64,000 nucleotides of DNA from NCBI RefSeq assembly GCF_024227715.1, contig NZ_CP100448.1:868001-932000 (forward strand), given 5' to 3'. Of the stretch, positions 43,186 through 53,060 are shown one piece after another. Numbering within the stretch: position 1 is the first letter of the stretch; each line of letters starts with the position of its first letter. A model generated the notes under the pieces. That model worked only from the letters and a program-made list of their open reading frames with translations, had not been told where the DNA came from and searched no databases. Origin of the DNA: Halomarina litorea (lineage in GTDB: Archaea > Halobacteriota > Halobacteria > Halobacteriales > Haloarculaceae). The position numbers were made by a program, and so were the translations under genes.

Positions 43186-44565
43186 TCAGTCGGCGGTTCC
43201 GGGGGCGCTCTCGGACCCGCCGAAGGCGTTCCGAGCAGTCGAAGCCGCCTTCGAGACCATCTTTCGCAGTTCGCTGCGCCGGGTGGCGAACAGGCCAATC
43301 CCGAGTGCGAGGTAGACGACGGTGTACGCATAGAGGATCCAGAGGCTGTACGTCGAGGCGACTGTCTCCGAGAACAGCCGGATGACGGCGAACTCCGCTG
43401 CGACCTGCGTGACGAACAGGAACAGCAACGCCAGCGCCTCCCGGACGGTGATTTCGAAGTTCGTCAGGATAGCGATGGCGAAGAGGCTCTGTGCGGCGGT
43501 GATCCAGATCTCGGCGACCTGTTTCATGTCGAACGGGAGCGTCCCGAGGGCACCGAGCGCGATGCTGTAGACGACCGCGAGCGTGCCGATGAGGAGCGTC
43601 CACTGGTTGAGCTTCGAGGAGATGAGCGCGTTGAACCCCGCCGTCGAGCGTGCCTTGTTGACGAGGTAGGCGACGACGATGAGTTCCGGGGACTCGGAGG
43701 CCAGCGGGGCGATCCACTGGATCATGAAGAACGACGGGATGCCGATGGCCTGCCCGAGCTGTTCGAGACCGTGGGCAAACGGCTCGACCGCGGTGAATAT
43801 CATCACTCCGGAGTACCCAAAGAGGATGAGGACGCTCGCGATCCGCGGTCCCTTCGAGAACGACTGGAGGTACGCCGGGACGCCGACCTGTTCTTCGTGC
43901 TCCTCGACGTCGCCACGGATGATGATGGCGATGTACAGCAGGTAGAGACCGACGAGGATGACCGTGTCGATGATGCCGATGCCGCCGATAGCGTTGCCGG
44001 CGGCCCCGTTGAACGTCCCCATGCTGAGCGGGACGAAGAAGGCGAAGGCGGTCGCGGCCAGCAGGAACGTAATCTCGGTAGCGATGTCCCGGTCGAGTTT
44101 CACCGCGTCTCGGAGGGCCCCGGCGCGCTGCTCGACCGCGGGGTCCTCGCTGCTCCCCGAGCGGTAGACGGTGAACAGGGCGATGCCCGACCAGCCCAGT
44201 CCGATGAGGATGCGGTTCGCCCCGGTCATGTTGGCGACGGCGAGGTTGGCTGCCTCGGCACCGCGTGCGGTCCCCGCGTTCGCGCCCGCCGTCCAGGCGT
44301 ACAGCGCGTCGACAGCGTACTCCGGCGCGACGGCGAGGACGGCGAGGATGGCCAGCGCGAACGCCCTGGGGACGTCCTTCTCGGCCGTCTCCGCGCCCCA
44401 CGCGAGGAGGAACGACGCGCCGAGGACCGCGAGGCCGCTCACCGCGACGACGACGCCCTCGGAGAACGACTCTACCATCCCCGTCAACGACGAGACGACC
44501 CACGGAAGTGTCAGAGCCAGCGCGAACGCGACGGCCACGAGTGGGTGGCGTAATCGACTACTCAT
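43186..44565 (-). CDS. Cation/Ca2+ exchanger of the CaCA family
   Basis: 459 residues with about 11 transmembrane helices. The second alpha-repeat, IQWIAPLASESPELIVVAYLVNKAR, is intact, with the SESPEL acidic motif. The first repeat is APEYAVDALYAWTAGANAGT, keeping the glutamate but not the canonical GNxxDL pattern. A cytoplasmic stretch (about 215-240, VEEHEEQVGVPAYLQ) lies between the two halves. Probably exports Ca2+ or a related cation in exchange for Na+ or H+. The ion specificity is unknown. Divergent from aroE. Confidence 0.85.
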   Translation of the reverse strand: MSSRLRHPLVAVAFALALTLPWVVSSLTGMVESFSEGVVVAVSGLAVLGASFLLAWGAETAEKDVPRAFALAILAVLAVAPEYAVDALYAWTAGANAGTARGAEAANLAVANMTGANRILIGLGWSGIALFTVYRSGSSEDPAVEQRAGALRDAVKLDRDIATEITFLLAATAFAFFVPLSMGTFNGAAGNAIGGIGIIDTVILVGLYLLYIAIIIRGDVEEHEEQVGVPAYLQSFSKGPRIASVLILFGYSGVMIFTAVEPFAHGLEQLGQAIGIPSFFMIQWIAPLASESPELIVVAYLVNKARSTAGFNALISSKLNQWTLLIGTLAVVYSIALGALGTLPFDMKQVAEIWITAAQSLFAIAILTNFEITVREALALLFLFVTQVAAEFAVIRLFSETVASTYSLWILYAYTVVYLALGIGLFATRRSELRKMVSKAASTARNAFGGSESAPGTAD

Positions 44566-44694
44566 TATCTTCGACGCTCGCACTGAGGGTACGTTTTCTT
44601 GTCGGTTGCCTTCGAGTGCTGCGCGCGACACCGCCGTCGACCCGTCCGGTGTCTCGAACGCACCAGTTAACCGTCGGGGAGCGAACCCCCGACC

Positions 44695-45486
44695 ATGCAG
44701 GTGTTCGGACTCCTCGGCAACCCGGTGGGCCACTCGCTGTCCCCGCCGATGCACGAGGCGGCCTACGACGAACTGGGGATGGACGCGCGCTACGTCACCT
44801 TCGAACCCGCGCCCGACGACTTCGCCGACGCCGTCGAGGGCGCGCGAGCACTCGGCATCGCCGGGCTGAACGTCACCATCCCGTTCAAGCGGGACGTCCT
44901 CGCACTCGTCGACCCCGACCCGCTCGCGGACCGCATCGGCGCGGTCAACACCGTCGACGTGCCGACGATGACGGGCTACAACACCGACGCGGTGGGCGTG
45001 GTGCGCGCGTTCCGCCACCACGACGTCGCGCTGACGGGGACGGCGGTGGTCGTCGGCGCGGGCGGTGCGGGCCGGGCGGCCGCCTTCGCCCTCGCGGACG
45101 AGGGGATGCGGGTGGCCATCGCCAACCGGACCGTGGACCGGGCAGAGGCCCTCGCGGCGGACGTGCCGAACGCCAGCGCGCACCCGCTGTCCGCCCTCGG
45201 GGACCTCCTCGCGGACGCGGACGTGCTGGTGAACGCGACGAGCGTCGGCATGGAAGACGACGAGTCGCCGGTCCCGGCGGCCGCGTTGCACGCCGACCTC
45301 GCGGTGCTCGACGCCGTCTACACGCCGCTGGAGACGCGCTTGCTGCGCGAGGCGGCCGCCGCCGGGGCGACGACGATCGACGGCGCGTGGATGCTCCTCT
45401 ATCAGGGGGTGGCGGCCTTCGAGCGGTGGACGGGCCGGGATGCGCCGGTTGATTCGATGAACGCCGCCCTCCGGGCGCGGCTTTAA
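44695..45486 (+). CDS. aroE: Shikimate dehydrogenase
   Basis: 263 residues. Shikimate-site residues lie in [15 protein letters not shown], the catalytic Lys in [11 protein letters not shown] and Asp in [10 protein letters not shown]. The NADP-binding part has [13 protein letters not shown] and the following [12 protein letters not shown]. Reduces 3-dehydroshikimate to shikimate. aroD is at 7.3 kb on the same strand, not in an operon with it. Confidence 0.95.
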   Translation: MQVFGLLGNPVGHSLSPPMHEAAYDELGMDARYVTFEPAPDDFADAVEGARALGIAGLNVTIPFKRDVLALVDPDPLADRIGAVNTVDVPTMTGYNTDAVGVVRAFRHHDVALTGTAVVVGAGGAGRAAAFALADEGMRVAIANRTVDRAEALAADVPNASAHPLSALGDLLADADVLVNATSVGMEDDESPVPAAALHADLAVLDAVYTPLETRLLREAAAAGATTIDGAWMLLYQGVAAFERWTGRDAPVDSMNAALRARL

Positions 45487-45519
45487 GGGTTAAGTGGGTG
45501 CCCCTATCTACTACGGAAC

Positions 45520-46362
45520 ATGAGCATCCTCGACAAAATCAAGTCGGTACTGGGACTGGAGTCGAAGTCGGAGTCGGAACGCGAACGGTCGAGGTCCGAG
45601 TCGCGAACGGAATCGAGCGCGAAGACGAAAGGGGGCGTCACGGTCGAACGCGAGCGGTCCTCGGAGAGCGAGAGCGGGACGGAGGAGGAGGGGTTCACCG
45701 GCGAAGGGGACCCCGACGAGTCGGCCGCCGCCGAGACGGACGCCGCCGCGTCCACCGGGTCCATGACGGAGGAACCGCCCGCGGACGATCCGACCGCGGC
45801 GACCGAACCCGCGGAGGCGGCCGGTCCCGGGTCGCAGACCGACCAGCCCTCCGACGTCGACGTGGACGCCGACGAGTCGGAGATAGCGCAGGTCGAAGAC
45901 GAGAGCGAGGCGGCCGAACCCGACGAGAGCGAGGCGGCCGTCGAGACGGACACCGGGGAGGGTGCCGACGACACCGGTGCCGACGACGATAGCGAGGCCG
46001 ACGACGAGGCCGCCGCCGAGGAGACGAGCGCCGTCGCCTCCACGGGGACGATGACCGAGGAACCCCCGGAGGACGAGGGCGCCGCCGAACCCGGCGAGGC
46101 CGCGGGTCCGGGAGACGCCGAGACGGGCGACGAGGCGGCAGAACCCGCCGAAGCCGCCGGACCGAGCGCCGGCGGCGCGGACGGGACCGACCCGGTCACC
46201 CGCATCAAGGGTATCGGTCCCGCGTACGCCGAGACGCTCGCGGACGCCGGCGTCGAGGACATCTCGGACCTCGCCGAGGCCGACCCCGCCGACCTCTCGG
46301 AGGCGACGGGCATCTCCGAGAAGCGCCTCGAACGCTGGGTCGGCCGCGCGAAGAACTACTGA
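45520..46362 (+). CDS. Acidic low-complexity protein with C-terminal helix-hairpin-helix
   Basis: 280 residues. A short amphipathic N-terminus ([14 protein letters not shown]) is followed by ~200 residues dominated by Glu, Asp, Ala and Ser. Only residues from about 227 onward fold: [19 protein letters not shown] and [15 protein letters not shown], a tandem helix-hairpin-helix/Hef-like unit that binds nucleic acid or protein. STG(S/T)MTEEPP occurs twice, at about residues 78 and 174, each followed by EAAGPG, indicating an internal duplication with ~96-residue period. Function unknown. Starts 33 nt after aroE. Confidence 0.75.
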   Translation: MSILDKIKSVLGLESKSESERERSRSESRTESSAKTKGGVTVERERSSESESGTEEEGFTGEGDPDESAAAETDAAASTGSMTEEPPADDPTAATEPAEAAGPGSQTDQPSDVDVDADESEIAQVEDESEAAEPDESEAAVETDTGEGADDTGADDDSEADDEAAAEETSAVASTGTMTEEPPEDEGAAEPGEAAGPGDAETGDEAAEPAEAAGPSAGGADGTDPVTRIKGIGPAYAETLADAGVEDISDLAEADPADLSEATGISEKRLERWVGRAKNY

Positions 46363-46432
46363 GCGACCCGGACGACAGCGACCGGACAGAACGACCGGAA
46401 CACGGATACCCGCTCTCCGTCTCTTCTCGGTG

Positions 46433-47893
46433 ATGCCGACGGTCCGCACCGACCGGGCCGACTTCCTCGCGACGGCCCGCGCGTCCCCGCCCGGTGCGCG
46501 CGTCCCCGTCGAGGTGTCGGTCACCGTCGACCCGTTCGACGCCTACCGCCGCGCCCGCGACGACACGCCGGGCGTGTACCTCGAAACAACCGGCGGGCAG
46601 TCCGGGTGGGGCTTTCTCGCCACCGACCCCGTCGACTACCTCCGCGTGGACCTCGGGGACGGCCCCGCCCTCGCCGCCCTCGCCGACCGCCTCGCGGACG
46701 AGACGCTCGCTCGCGGCGACTGTGACCTCCCCTACCCGTGTGGCGCGTTCGGGTGGCTCTCCTACGACGTGGCCCGCGACCTGGAGTCCATCCCCGAGTC
46801 GGCCCTCGCGGACCGCGACCTGCCCCGGCTGGAACTGGCCGTCTACGACCGCGTCGCCGCGTGGGAGGAACCGCACGACGGCGAGACGACGGTTCGCGTG
46901 ACCGCCTGCCCACGACTCGACGAGTTCGGCTCCCCCGGCGAGGCCTACGACGTCGGGCGGGACCGTGCGCTCGATCTCGCCGACTCCATGCTGTCGGGCG
47001 ACCCGAGCGTCGGAGCGCCCCGCGTGCGCGCCGACGAGGTCCGCTTCGAGGCCGACTGCACCCGCGAGGCGTTCGCCGACCGGGTGCGGCGGGTCAAGGA
47101 GTACGTCCGCGAGGGCGACACCTTCCAGGCGAACGTCTCACAGCGACTCGTCGCGCCCGCCGCCGTCCACCCCGTCGAGGCGTACGCCGCGCTCAGGACG
47201 GTGAACCCGGCTCCCTACTCCGCGCTCGTGGAGTTCCCCTCGTGTGACCTCGTGAGCGCCAGCCCCGAACTCCTCCTGCGGCGGACGGGCGACCGCCTGA
47301 CGACCGAACCCATCGCCGGCACCCGACCCCGGGGGGACACGCCGGAGGCGGACGCCGACCTCGAACGCGACCTGTTGGACGACGAGAAGGAGCGAGCGGA
47401 ACACGCGATGCTCGTGGACCTCGAACGCAACGACCTCGGGAAGGTGAGCGAGTTCGGGAGCGTCGAGGTGAGCGAGTACCGCCGGGTGGACCGCTACTCC
47501 GAGGTGATGCACCTCGTCTCGCTGGTGGAGGGTCGCCTGCGCCCCGAATTCGACCTCGCCGACGCTGTCGCGGCCGTCTTCCCGGGTGGGACCATCACCG
47601 GCGCGCCGAAACCCCGGACCCTGGCTATCATCGACGAGGTGGAGGCGACCCGTCGCGGCCCCTACACGGGCAGCATCGGCGCGTTCGGGTTCGACGGGAA
47701 CTGTACCCTCAACATCGTCATCCGGACGCTCGTCAGGTACCGGAAGGAGTACCACCTCCGGGTGGGCGCGGGCATCGTCCACGACTCCGACCCGGACAGC
47801 GAGTACGAGGAGACGCTGGCGAAGGGGCGGGCGCTGGTGAACGCCCTCGACACCGCGCTCGCGGACCGCGACCTGCGCGTGGAGGGGCGATGA
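46433..47893 (+). CDS. pabB: Aminodeoxychorismate synthase component I (or anthranilate synthase component I)
   Basis: 486 residues of the chorismate-binding family. Segments [60 protein letters not shown] and GSIGAFGF form the chorismate/Mg site. The second residue of PIAGT is Ala, as in anthranilate synthase; bacterial PabB has Lys there (PIKGT). The company of a glutaminase subunit and a class IV PLP lyase, and the place near ftsZ1, favour p-aminobenzoate synthesis for the folate/pterin route. GTG at 46430 directly precedes the ATG used here. Confidence 0.72.
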   Translation: MPTVRTDRADFLATARASPPGARVPVEVSVTVDPFDAYRRARDDTPGVYLETTGGQSGWGFLATDPVDYLRVDLGDGPALAALADRLADETLARGDCDLPYPCGAFGWLSYDVARDLESIPESALADRDLPRLELAVYDRVAAWEEPHDGETTVRVTACPRLDEFGSPGEAYDVGRDRALDLADSMLSGDPSVGAPRVRADEVRFEADCTREAFADRVRRVKEYVREGDTFQANVSQRLVAPAAVHPVEAYAALRTVNPAPYSALVEFPSCDLVSASPELLLRRTGDRLTTEPIAGTRPRGDTPEADADLERDLLDDEKERAEHAMLVDLERNDLGKVSEFGSVEVSEYRRVDRYSEVMHLVSLVEGRLRPEFDLADAVAAVFPGGTITGAPKPRTLAIIDEVEATRRGPYTGSIGAFGFDGNCTLNIVIRTLVRYRKEYHLRVGAGIVHDSDPDSEYEETLAKGRALVNALDTALADRDLRVEGR

Positions 47894-48543
47894 GCCACCC
47901 GAACTCGTCGGACGCGACCCCCACGATTCTCGTCGTGGACAACTACGACTCCTTCGCCTACAACCTCGTCCAGTTCGTGGGGGAGGCGCTGGTCGCCCTC
48001 GACGTGGCGGCCCCCCACGCCGCGGTGGTCGTGGAACGAAACGACGCGGTGGACCGCGCGGCGATTCGCGCGATGGACCCGGACGGCATCGTCGTCTCGC
48101 CCGGCCCCGGCACGCCCGAGAGCGCCGGCGTCTCGATGGACGTCTTCTCGCTCGACGTGCCGACGCTGGGGGTCTGTCTCGGTCACCAGGCGCTCTGTGC
48201 CGCGTCGGGCGCGCGTGTCGGCCACGCCCCCGAGGTGGTCCACGGCAAGCCGTCGACGGTGCGCCACGACGGGCGAGGCATCTTCGCCGGCCTCCCCGAC
48301 CAACTGGAGGTGGGCCGGTACCACTCACTGTGTGCCACCGTCGAGGACCTCCCCGACGAACTCGCGGTGACGGCGACGACGGTCGGCGCCGACGACGGGA
48401 CGCTGATGGCGGTCAGGCACCGCCACCGCCCGCACGTCGGCGTGCAGTTCCACCCCGAGAGCATCCTCACGACGGGCGGGCGACGGATGGTGCGGAACTT
48501 CTGTGCGGCGGCGCTCGGTCGGGACGCCGACCTCCGGCGCTGA
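47890..48543 (+). CDS. pabA: Aminodeoxychorismate/anthranilate synthase glutaminase subunit
   Basis: 217 residues, overlapping component I by ATGA. Class I glutamine amidotransferase: [14 protein letters not shown] at the start, nucleophile Cys in GVCLGHQAL, and His/Glu in [10 protein letters not shown]. It supplies ammonia to component I. The coupling and gene order pabB-pabA-pabC suggest 4-amino-4-deoxychorismate formation; a TrpG role cannot be excluded by sequence. Confidence 0.82.
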   Translation: MSHPNSSDATPTILVVDNYDSFAYNLVQFVGEALVALDVAAPHAAVVVERNDAVDRAAIRAMDPDGIVVSPGPGTPESAGVSMDVFSLDVPTLGVCLGHQALCAASGARVGHAPEVVHGKPSTVRHDGRGIFAGLPDQLEVGRYHSLCATVEDLPDELAVTATTVGADDGTLMAVRHRHRPHVGVQFHPESILTTGGRRMVRNFCAAALGRDADLRR

Positions 48544-48604
48544 GTTTCCCCTCACCGGCGTCGATGGACAAGCTATACTCGCGACGGCCGCGAACCCCGA
48601 CCGA

Positions 48605-49477
48605 ATGCAGTACCACGTCGACGGTTCGCTGGTACCCGCCGAGGAGGCCACCGTGAGCGTCCGCGACCGGGGCTTTCGCTACGGCGACGCCGCCTTCGAG
48701 ACCCTGCGGGCGTACGGCGGCGAGGTGTTCGCGTGGGACGCCCACTTCGCGCGCCTCGAACACACTTGTGAGGTACTGGGGATGCCCGACGCGGTGCCCG
48801 ACGACCTCGCCCTGCGGGTGGCGGAGACGCTGGACGCGAACGACCTCCGGGACGCCTACGTCCGCGTCTCGGTCACGCGTGGCGTCCAGCCGGGGAAACT
48901 CACCCCCCGAGAAGACGTGGACCCGACGATGGTGGTGGTCGTGAAGGACCTCCCGCGGGGCGGGCGGTCGGGGACTCCAGTGTGGGACGGTCCCGCGACG
49001 GTCCAGTCCGTGAAGACCCGCCGGATACCGTCGAACGCGGTCCCCGCCGACGTCAAGACGCACAACTACCTCAATGGGATTCTCGCCCGCCTCGAACTCC
49101 GGCGGGCGTCGAGCGAGGCCTACCGCCCGGACGAGGCGCTCATGCGCGACGCGGAGGGGTACGTCGCCGAGGGCGCGACGAGCAACCTCTTCTTCGTCGA
49201 CGACGGGACGCTGAAGACGCCCGCCGCGGACGACCTGCTCCCGGGTATCACCCGCCGGACGGTCCTCGACCTCGCCGAGGGGGAGTCGTTCCCCGTCGAG
49301 ACGGGCCGGTACACGCTGGACGACGTGCGCGGGGCCGACGAGGCGTTCCTCACCAACTCGACGTGGGAACTCCGCCCCGTGGGGACAATCGACGGCATCG
49401 ACGTGGGCGACGGGCCCGTCACCCGACTGCTGACGCGCCTCTACGACGACCGCGTCGAGGCGACCTGCTACGCCTGA
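48605..49477 (+). CDS. pabC: Aminodeoxychorismate lyase / class IV PLP aminotransferase
   Basis: 290 residues. Fold type IV features: VRDRGFRYGDAAFETLR near the N-terminus, the PLP lysine in DVKTHNYLNGILARLE, the GATSNLFF motif and the GITRRTVLDLA loop. Branched-chain aminotransferase and D-amino-acid transaminase belong to the same family, but position after pabBA favours the lyase that makes p-aminobenzoate. A TATACTC box about 29 nt upstream suggests it can also be transcribed on its own. Confidence 0.8.
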   Translation: MQYHVDGSLVPAEEATVSVRDRGFRYGDAAFETLRAYGGEVFAWDAHFARLEHTCEVLGMPDAVPDDLALRVAETLDANDLRDAYVRVSVTRGVQPGKLTPREDVDPTMVVVVKDLPRGGRSGTPVWDGPATVQSVKTRRIPSNAVPADVKTHNYLNGILARLELRRASSEAYRPDEALMRDAEGYVAEGATSNLFFVDDGTLKTPAADDLLPGITRRTVLDLAEGESFPVETGRYTLDDVRGADEAFLTNSTWELRPVGTIDGIDVGDGPVTRLLTRLYDDRVEATCYA

Positions 49478-49483
49478 TCCTCC

Positions 49484-50551
49484 TCAGACCGGGTGGGCGT
49501 CCTCTCGCTCCACCCCGTCGAACTGGAGGACGTAGTCCGCGCCGAACGCCCCCGCGGGGGTGTGGTAGCCCGGTTCCACCTCGCCAGCGAGGACGCGCCG
49601 GGCCGACTCGACGGCCGTCTCGACGGTGAGCGCGTAGCCGTTGGGCGTCCGCAGGCGGGCCTCGTCGGTCGCCTCGCCGTCGGTCACCTCGCCCCAGAGG
49701 AGGCCGCGGCCGCCCTCGCGTTCGTCCGCGTCGGGGCCGTCGACGGCGGTGTCGACCATCGACTCGAGGAACCGCTTGACCGCGGGCGTGAACACCCACG
49801 CCGACCCCTGAGTCATCTGGAGCCACTTCGGAACGGTTGGCGGCACCGCGGCGTAGAACTCGACGTTCCCGATTCCCGTCGTCCGGTAGGCCGTCGACAC
49901 GTCGCCCCACGGGATGGCCGTCGCCGTGCGCTCGCCCTCGCCGAAGTCGACGGTCCTCGTCCGGGAGCCGAGCGGAATTCGCGTGATTCTCCCGTTCTCG
50001 CGCACCGCGCTCTGCTCCCCGAGACCCTGCACCATCGTCTTGAGCGTCCCCGCCGAGGGTCGTCCGAGCGAGTCGAACCCGAGCGCGAGGTGCGTCGCGC
50101 CCGGCAGCGCCTCGGCGAGGTGGGCCGCGAGACAGTCCGAGGGGACCACGTCGAAGCCGACGCCGGGGAGGAGGACCGCGCCCGCCTCCGTCGCCTCGGC
50201 GTCGCGCGCGGCGATGGCCTGAAACACCTCGATTTCGCCCGTGATGTCGAGGTAGTGGGTGCCCGTATCGATGCAGGCGTCCACCAGCGGTTCGTGAGTG
50301 CGGTGGAACGGCCCGGCGCAGTTCAACACGGCGTCCGCGTCCGCGACGTGGTCCCGGACCACCTCCGGGTGGTCGAGCGTGAACGCCCGCGAGGGCAGGT
50401 CGTGGGCCGCCGCCTGCGGTTCCAGTTCCTCGGGCGAGCGCCCCGCGAGGACGCACTCGACGCCAGCCTCGACGGCGCGTTCGACGACGAGCCGTCCCGT
50501 GTAGCCGTACGACCCGTAGACGAGCAGGGTCGAACCGTCGGTCGTTCCCAT
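49484..50551 (-). CDS. Saccharopine dehydrogenase-like (trans-acting enoyl reductase type) protein
   Basis: 355 residues. LLVYGSYGYTGRLVVERAV is an N-terminal Rossmann fingerprint with unusual GSYGYTG; CAGPFHRTHEPLVDACIDTGTHYLDITGE and LLPGVGFDVVPSDCLAAHLA are the SCCPDH family signatures. Members include mycobacterial trans-acting enoyl reductases and metazoan SCCPDH; none has a proven role in haloarchaea. The ATG at 50551 begins directly before the Rossmann strand; upstream frame is ignored. Convergent with pabC, 6-nt gap. Confidence 0.85.
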   Translation of the reverse strand: MGTTDGSTLLVYGSYGYTGRLVVERAVEAGVECVLAGRSPEELEPQAAAHDLPSRAFTLDHPEVVRDHVADADAVLNCAGPFHRTHEPLVDACIDTGTHYLDITGEIEVFQAIAARDAEATEAGAVLLPGVGFDVVPSDCLAAHLAEALPGATHLALGFDSLGRPSAGTLKTMVQGLGEQSAVRENGRITRIPLGSRTRTVDFGEGERTATAIPWGDVSTAYRTTGIGNVEFYAAVPPTVPKWLQMTQGSAWVFTPAVKRFLESMVDTAVDGPDADEREGGRGLLWGEVTDGEATDEARLRTPNGYALTVETAVESARRVLAGEVEPGYHTPAGAFGADYVLQFDGVEREDAHPV

Positions 50552-50660
50552 ACCCACCCGTTGGGGCGCCGGGGCCGTAACATGGCCGGCCGACGATGCC
50601 ACGCGCTCCGCCCCACCCCCGCGTTACGTTCATCTCCCGAGCGCCCCTCTGTCATCCGTT

Positions 50661-51170
50661 GTGCGACACATCGCCACGAGCCTCGACATCGACGCGCCCA
50701 TCGACGCCGTCTGGGCGGTCCTCACCGACCTCGACGCGTACTCCGAGTGGAACCCCCACGTCACACGGGCCACCGGGAGGCTCCGCGAGGGCGAGGCGGT
50801 GACCGTCACCGTCGTCCCGGCCGGGCGTCGTCCCCGGACGATGACCGCGACGGTGACGGCGCTCGAACCGCTGCGACGCCTCCAGTGGGTCGCGACGGCG
50901 GGGTCGCGTCTGCTGTTCGAGGGACGTCACACGTTCACCCTCGAGTCCCTCGCCGGCGACCGGACCCGGTTCCGGAACCGCGAGGACCTCTCGGGACTGC
51001 TGGTCCCGCTGGCCGTCAGGCCGGACGCCCACCGCGACTACGAGACGATGAACGAGGCGCTGGCGGCCCGCGTGGCGGCGCTCGCGGGTGCGACGGTCGC
51101 CGGGGCGACGGCCCGGGAGACGGCGGAGCGGACCGCGGACGGGGCCGGGGACCGCGAGACGGCGGTGTGA
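50661..51170 (+). CDS. SRPBCC/START-like protein
   Basis: 169 residues from a GTG. The sequence opens IATSLDIDAPIDAVWAVLTDLDAYSEWNP, the standard SRPBCC start, and continues with the long cavity-forming strands to about residue 145; the C-terminal 25 residues are an Ala-rich polar tail. These folds bind hydrophobic ligands. No specific ligand or partner can be named. It may be in one transcript with the Rieske protein 59 nt downstream. Confidence 0.82.
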   Translation: MRHIATSLDIDAPIDAVWAVLTDLDAYSEWNPHVTRATGRLREGEAVTVTVVPAGRRPRTMTATVTALEPLRRLQWVATAGSRLLFEGRHTFTLESLAGDRTRFRNREDLSGLLVPLAVRPDAHRDYETMNEALAARVAALAGATVAGATARETAERTADGAGDRETAV

Positions 51171-51229
51171 CGCGCGGCGACGCCTCCGGCAACCAGAACG
51201 CTTGAACCGGCCCCCGACGAACCTCGGGT

Positions 51230-51646
51230 ATGGACGAGGACCGACGCATCGCCGCGGTAGAGGAGGTTCCCGAGGACGGGACACTGTTGTTCACCATCCG
51301 CGACGGCTTCGACCGCGAGGAGGCCATCCTCGTCAGACTCGCCGACGGGGTCGCCGCGTGGAAGAACTACTGCCAGCACTGGACGGACGTGCGCCTCGAC
51401 AAGGGGAGCGGGGCCGCGGTGCGCGAGGGGGACATCCTCTGTCAGAAACACGGCGCGACCTTCCAGAAGGACTCGGGCTACTGCGACTTCGGCCCCTGCG
51501 AGGGGTCGTATCTCGACGAGGTTGCCATCGTCGTCGAAGACGGCGTCGTCTACCTCGCGGAGGAGGACTACGAGTTCGACGGCCTCGGCCCGTCGGGCGA
51601 CCACGACCTCTCCTCGCGGGGACGCATCGACTTCACCGGGACGTAG
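51230..51646 (+). CDS. Rieske [2Fe-2S] protein
   Basis: 138 residues. The cluster ligands are Cys and His in NYCQHWTDVRLD and Cys and His in ILCQKHGATF, giving C-x-H...C-x2-H. The loop length and the short size match soluble Rieske-type ferredoxins (NirD or dioxygenase-ferredoxin like) rather than bc1 Rieske proteins; there is no signal or membrane helix. It probably passes electrons to an unknown oxygenase or reductase. Confidence 0.88.
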   Translation: MDEDRRIAAVEEVPEDGTLLFTIRDGFDREEAILVRLADGVAAWKNYCQHWTDVRLDKGSGAAVREGDILCQKHGATFQKDSGYCDFGPCEGSYLDEVAIVVEDGVVYLAEEDYEFDGLGPSGDHDLSSRGRIDFTGT

Positions 51647-51711
51647 TCGGACCCCGGGCGTCGTCGTGGGCCCGTCGCCCCCGGGCCACCCGGACAGGGC
51701 AAGGGGGTGGG

Positions 51712-51999
51712 CTACTCGATGACGAATCGCGGTTCCTCGATGCCCTCGCTCTTGCACTCGGGGCAGCGCGAGGGGCGGTTGATGAGGTCACGGAAGTCCG
51801 TGAACCCGCAGTCCCGACACTCCGGCGGCGCGACCAGCAGTTCCTCGTCGGTCGGGTCGAGCGACTGGGCGATGTGTTCGACGTGCGAGAGCGCCGTCGT
51901 CGACCGGATGCCGAACTCGTTGGCGAGACTCCCGGCCGCCGCCGGACGGCGACGGAGGTAGTCGGCGATACGCTGGCGCGTCGTCTCCTCGGCGCGCAT
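51712..51999 (-). CDS. HTH protein with C-terminal zinc ribbon (COG3357 type)
   Basis: 95 residues: RQRIADYLRRRPAAAGSLANEFGIRSTTALSHVEHIAQSL is a winged HTH, then CRDCGF and CPECKSEGIEEPRF form a four-cysteine zinc ribbon. The combination is a well-conserved archaeal regulator family of unknown target, listed as predicted transcriptional regulator COG3357. It is divergent from the nucleotidyltransferase gene, with 86 bp between the start codons. Confidence 0.85.
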   Translation of the reverse strand: MRAEETTRQRIADYLRRRPAAAGSLANEFGIRSTTALSHVEHIAQSLDPTDEELLVAPPECRDCGFTDFRDLINRPSRCPECKSEGIEEPRFVIE

Positions 52000-52085
52000 G
52001 GTTCGGATTGGTCGGCCCCCGACAAACAGTTGTCGGGCAACTGAAGGGGAAATGCCTATACTGGCGGACCGGGACTTGCGACCAT

Positions 52086-53042
52086 ATGCACGCAGTCGTT
52101 CTGGCCGGTGGGTACGCGACGCGACTGTGGCCCATCACGCGCCATCGCCCGAAGATGCTCCTTCCCGTGGGCGAGACGACGGTCATCGACTCGATTCTCT
52201 CGGAACTCGAAGCGGACGACCGGATCGAGCACGTCTACCTGAGCACCAACGAGCGCTTCGCGGCCAGTTTCGAGGACCACCTCGCGGAGCAGGGCTACGA
52301 GAAGGCCAGCCTCTCCATCGAGGACACCACCGCCGAGAGCGAGAAGTTCGGCGTCGTCGGCGCGCTCGCCCAGCTCGTCGAGCGCGAGGAGGTCGACGAC
52401 GACCTCCTCGTCGTCGCCGGCGACAACCTCATCGGCTTCGACATGAGCGACTTCCTCGACTTCTACGAGGAGCGGGGCACCTCGACCATCGCCGCCTACG
52501 ACGTCGGCTCGCGCGAGAAGGCGACGTCCTACGGCCTCGTCACCCTCGACGGCGACCGAGTCGTCGACTTCCAGGAGAAGCCCGACGACCCCGACAGCAC
52601 GCTCGTCTCCATCTGCTGTTACGCCTTCCCCGCCGACTCGGTGCGGTTCCGGGAGTACCTCTCGGGCGACAACAACCCCGACGAACCCGGCTGGTTCATC
52701 GAGTGGCTCCAGCGCGAGGAGGCCGTCGACGCCTTCTGCTTCGAGGAGCCGTGGTTCGACATCGGCACGCCCGAGGCCTACCTCGAGGCCGTCGCGTGGG
52801 CGCTCGACGGCGAGAACCGCGTCGCGGACAGCGCGGTGCTCGAAGACTGCACGCTCGGCGACAACGTCCACGTGATGGCCGGCGCCGACCTCCGGAAGGT
52901 CTCGCTCACCGACTCGGTGGTCTTTCCCGACGCACACCTCGAGGACGCCGACATCGCCGACTCCATCGTCGACGAACACGCCGACATTCGCGGCAAGGAC
53001 CTGCAGTGCTCGCTGGTGGGGTCGTACTCGCGGATCTGCTGA
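52086..53042 (+). CDS. Sugar-phosphate nucleotidyltransferase with left-handed helix tail
   Basis: 318 residues. Starts MHAVVLAGGYATRLWPIT with the activating motif GG-x4-RLWP; KMLLPVGE; the metal Asp in VVAGDNLIG; the substrate motif VDFQEKP; and WFDIGTPEAYLE. The C-terminal ~70 residues are hexapeptide-like repeats (DSAVLEDCTLGDNVHVMAGADL). It forms an NDP-sugar from sugar-1-phosphate and NTP; the sugar is not predictable, and a role in the same glycosylation as the AglD-like protein is possible but unproven. The hairpin array begins 19 nt after its stop. Confidence 0.88.
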   Translation: MHAVVLAGGYATRLWPITRHRPKMLLPVGETTVIDSILSELEADDRIEHVYLSTNERFAASFEDHLAEQGYEKASLSIEDTTAESEKFGVVGALAQLVEREEVDDDLLVVAGDNLIGFDMSDFLDFYEERGTSTIAAYDVGSREKATSYGLVTLDGDRVVDFQEKPDDPDSTLVSICCYAFPADSVRFREYLSGDNNPDEPGWFIEWLQREEAVDAFCFEEPWFDIGTPEAYLEAVAWALDGENRVADSAVLEDCTLGDNVHVMAGADLRKVSLTDSVVFPDAHLEDADIADSIVDEHADIRGKDLQCSLVGSYSRIC

Positions 53043-53060
53043 GCCACCTTTTATCCACGC

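Noticed and set aside
43186-45291. Longer version of the CaCA exchanger starting near 45291
   Set aside because: The upstream part overlaps aroE in antisense and is low-complexity; the ATG at 44565 is followed directly by the first membrane helix.
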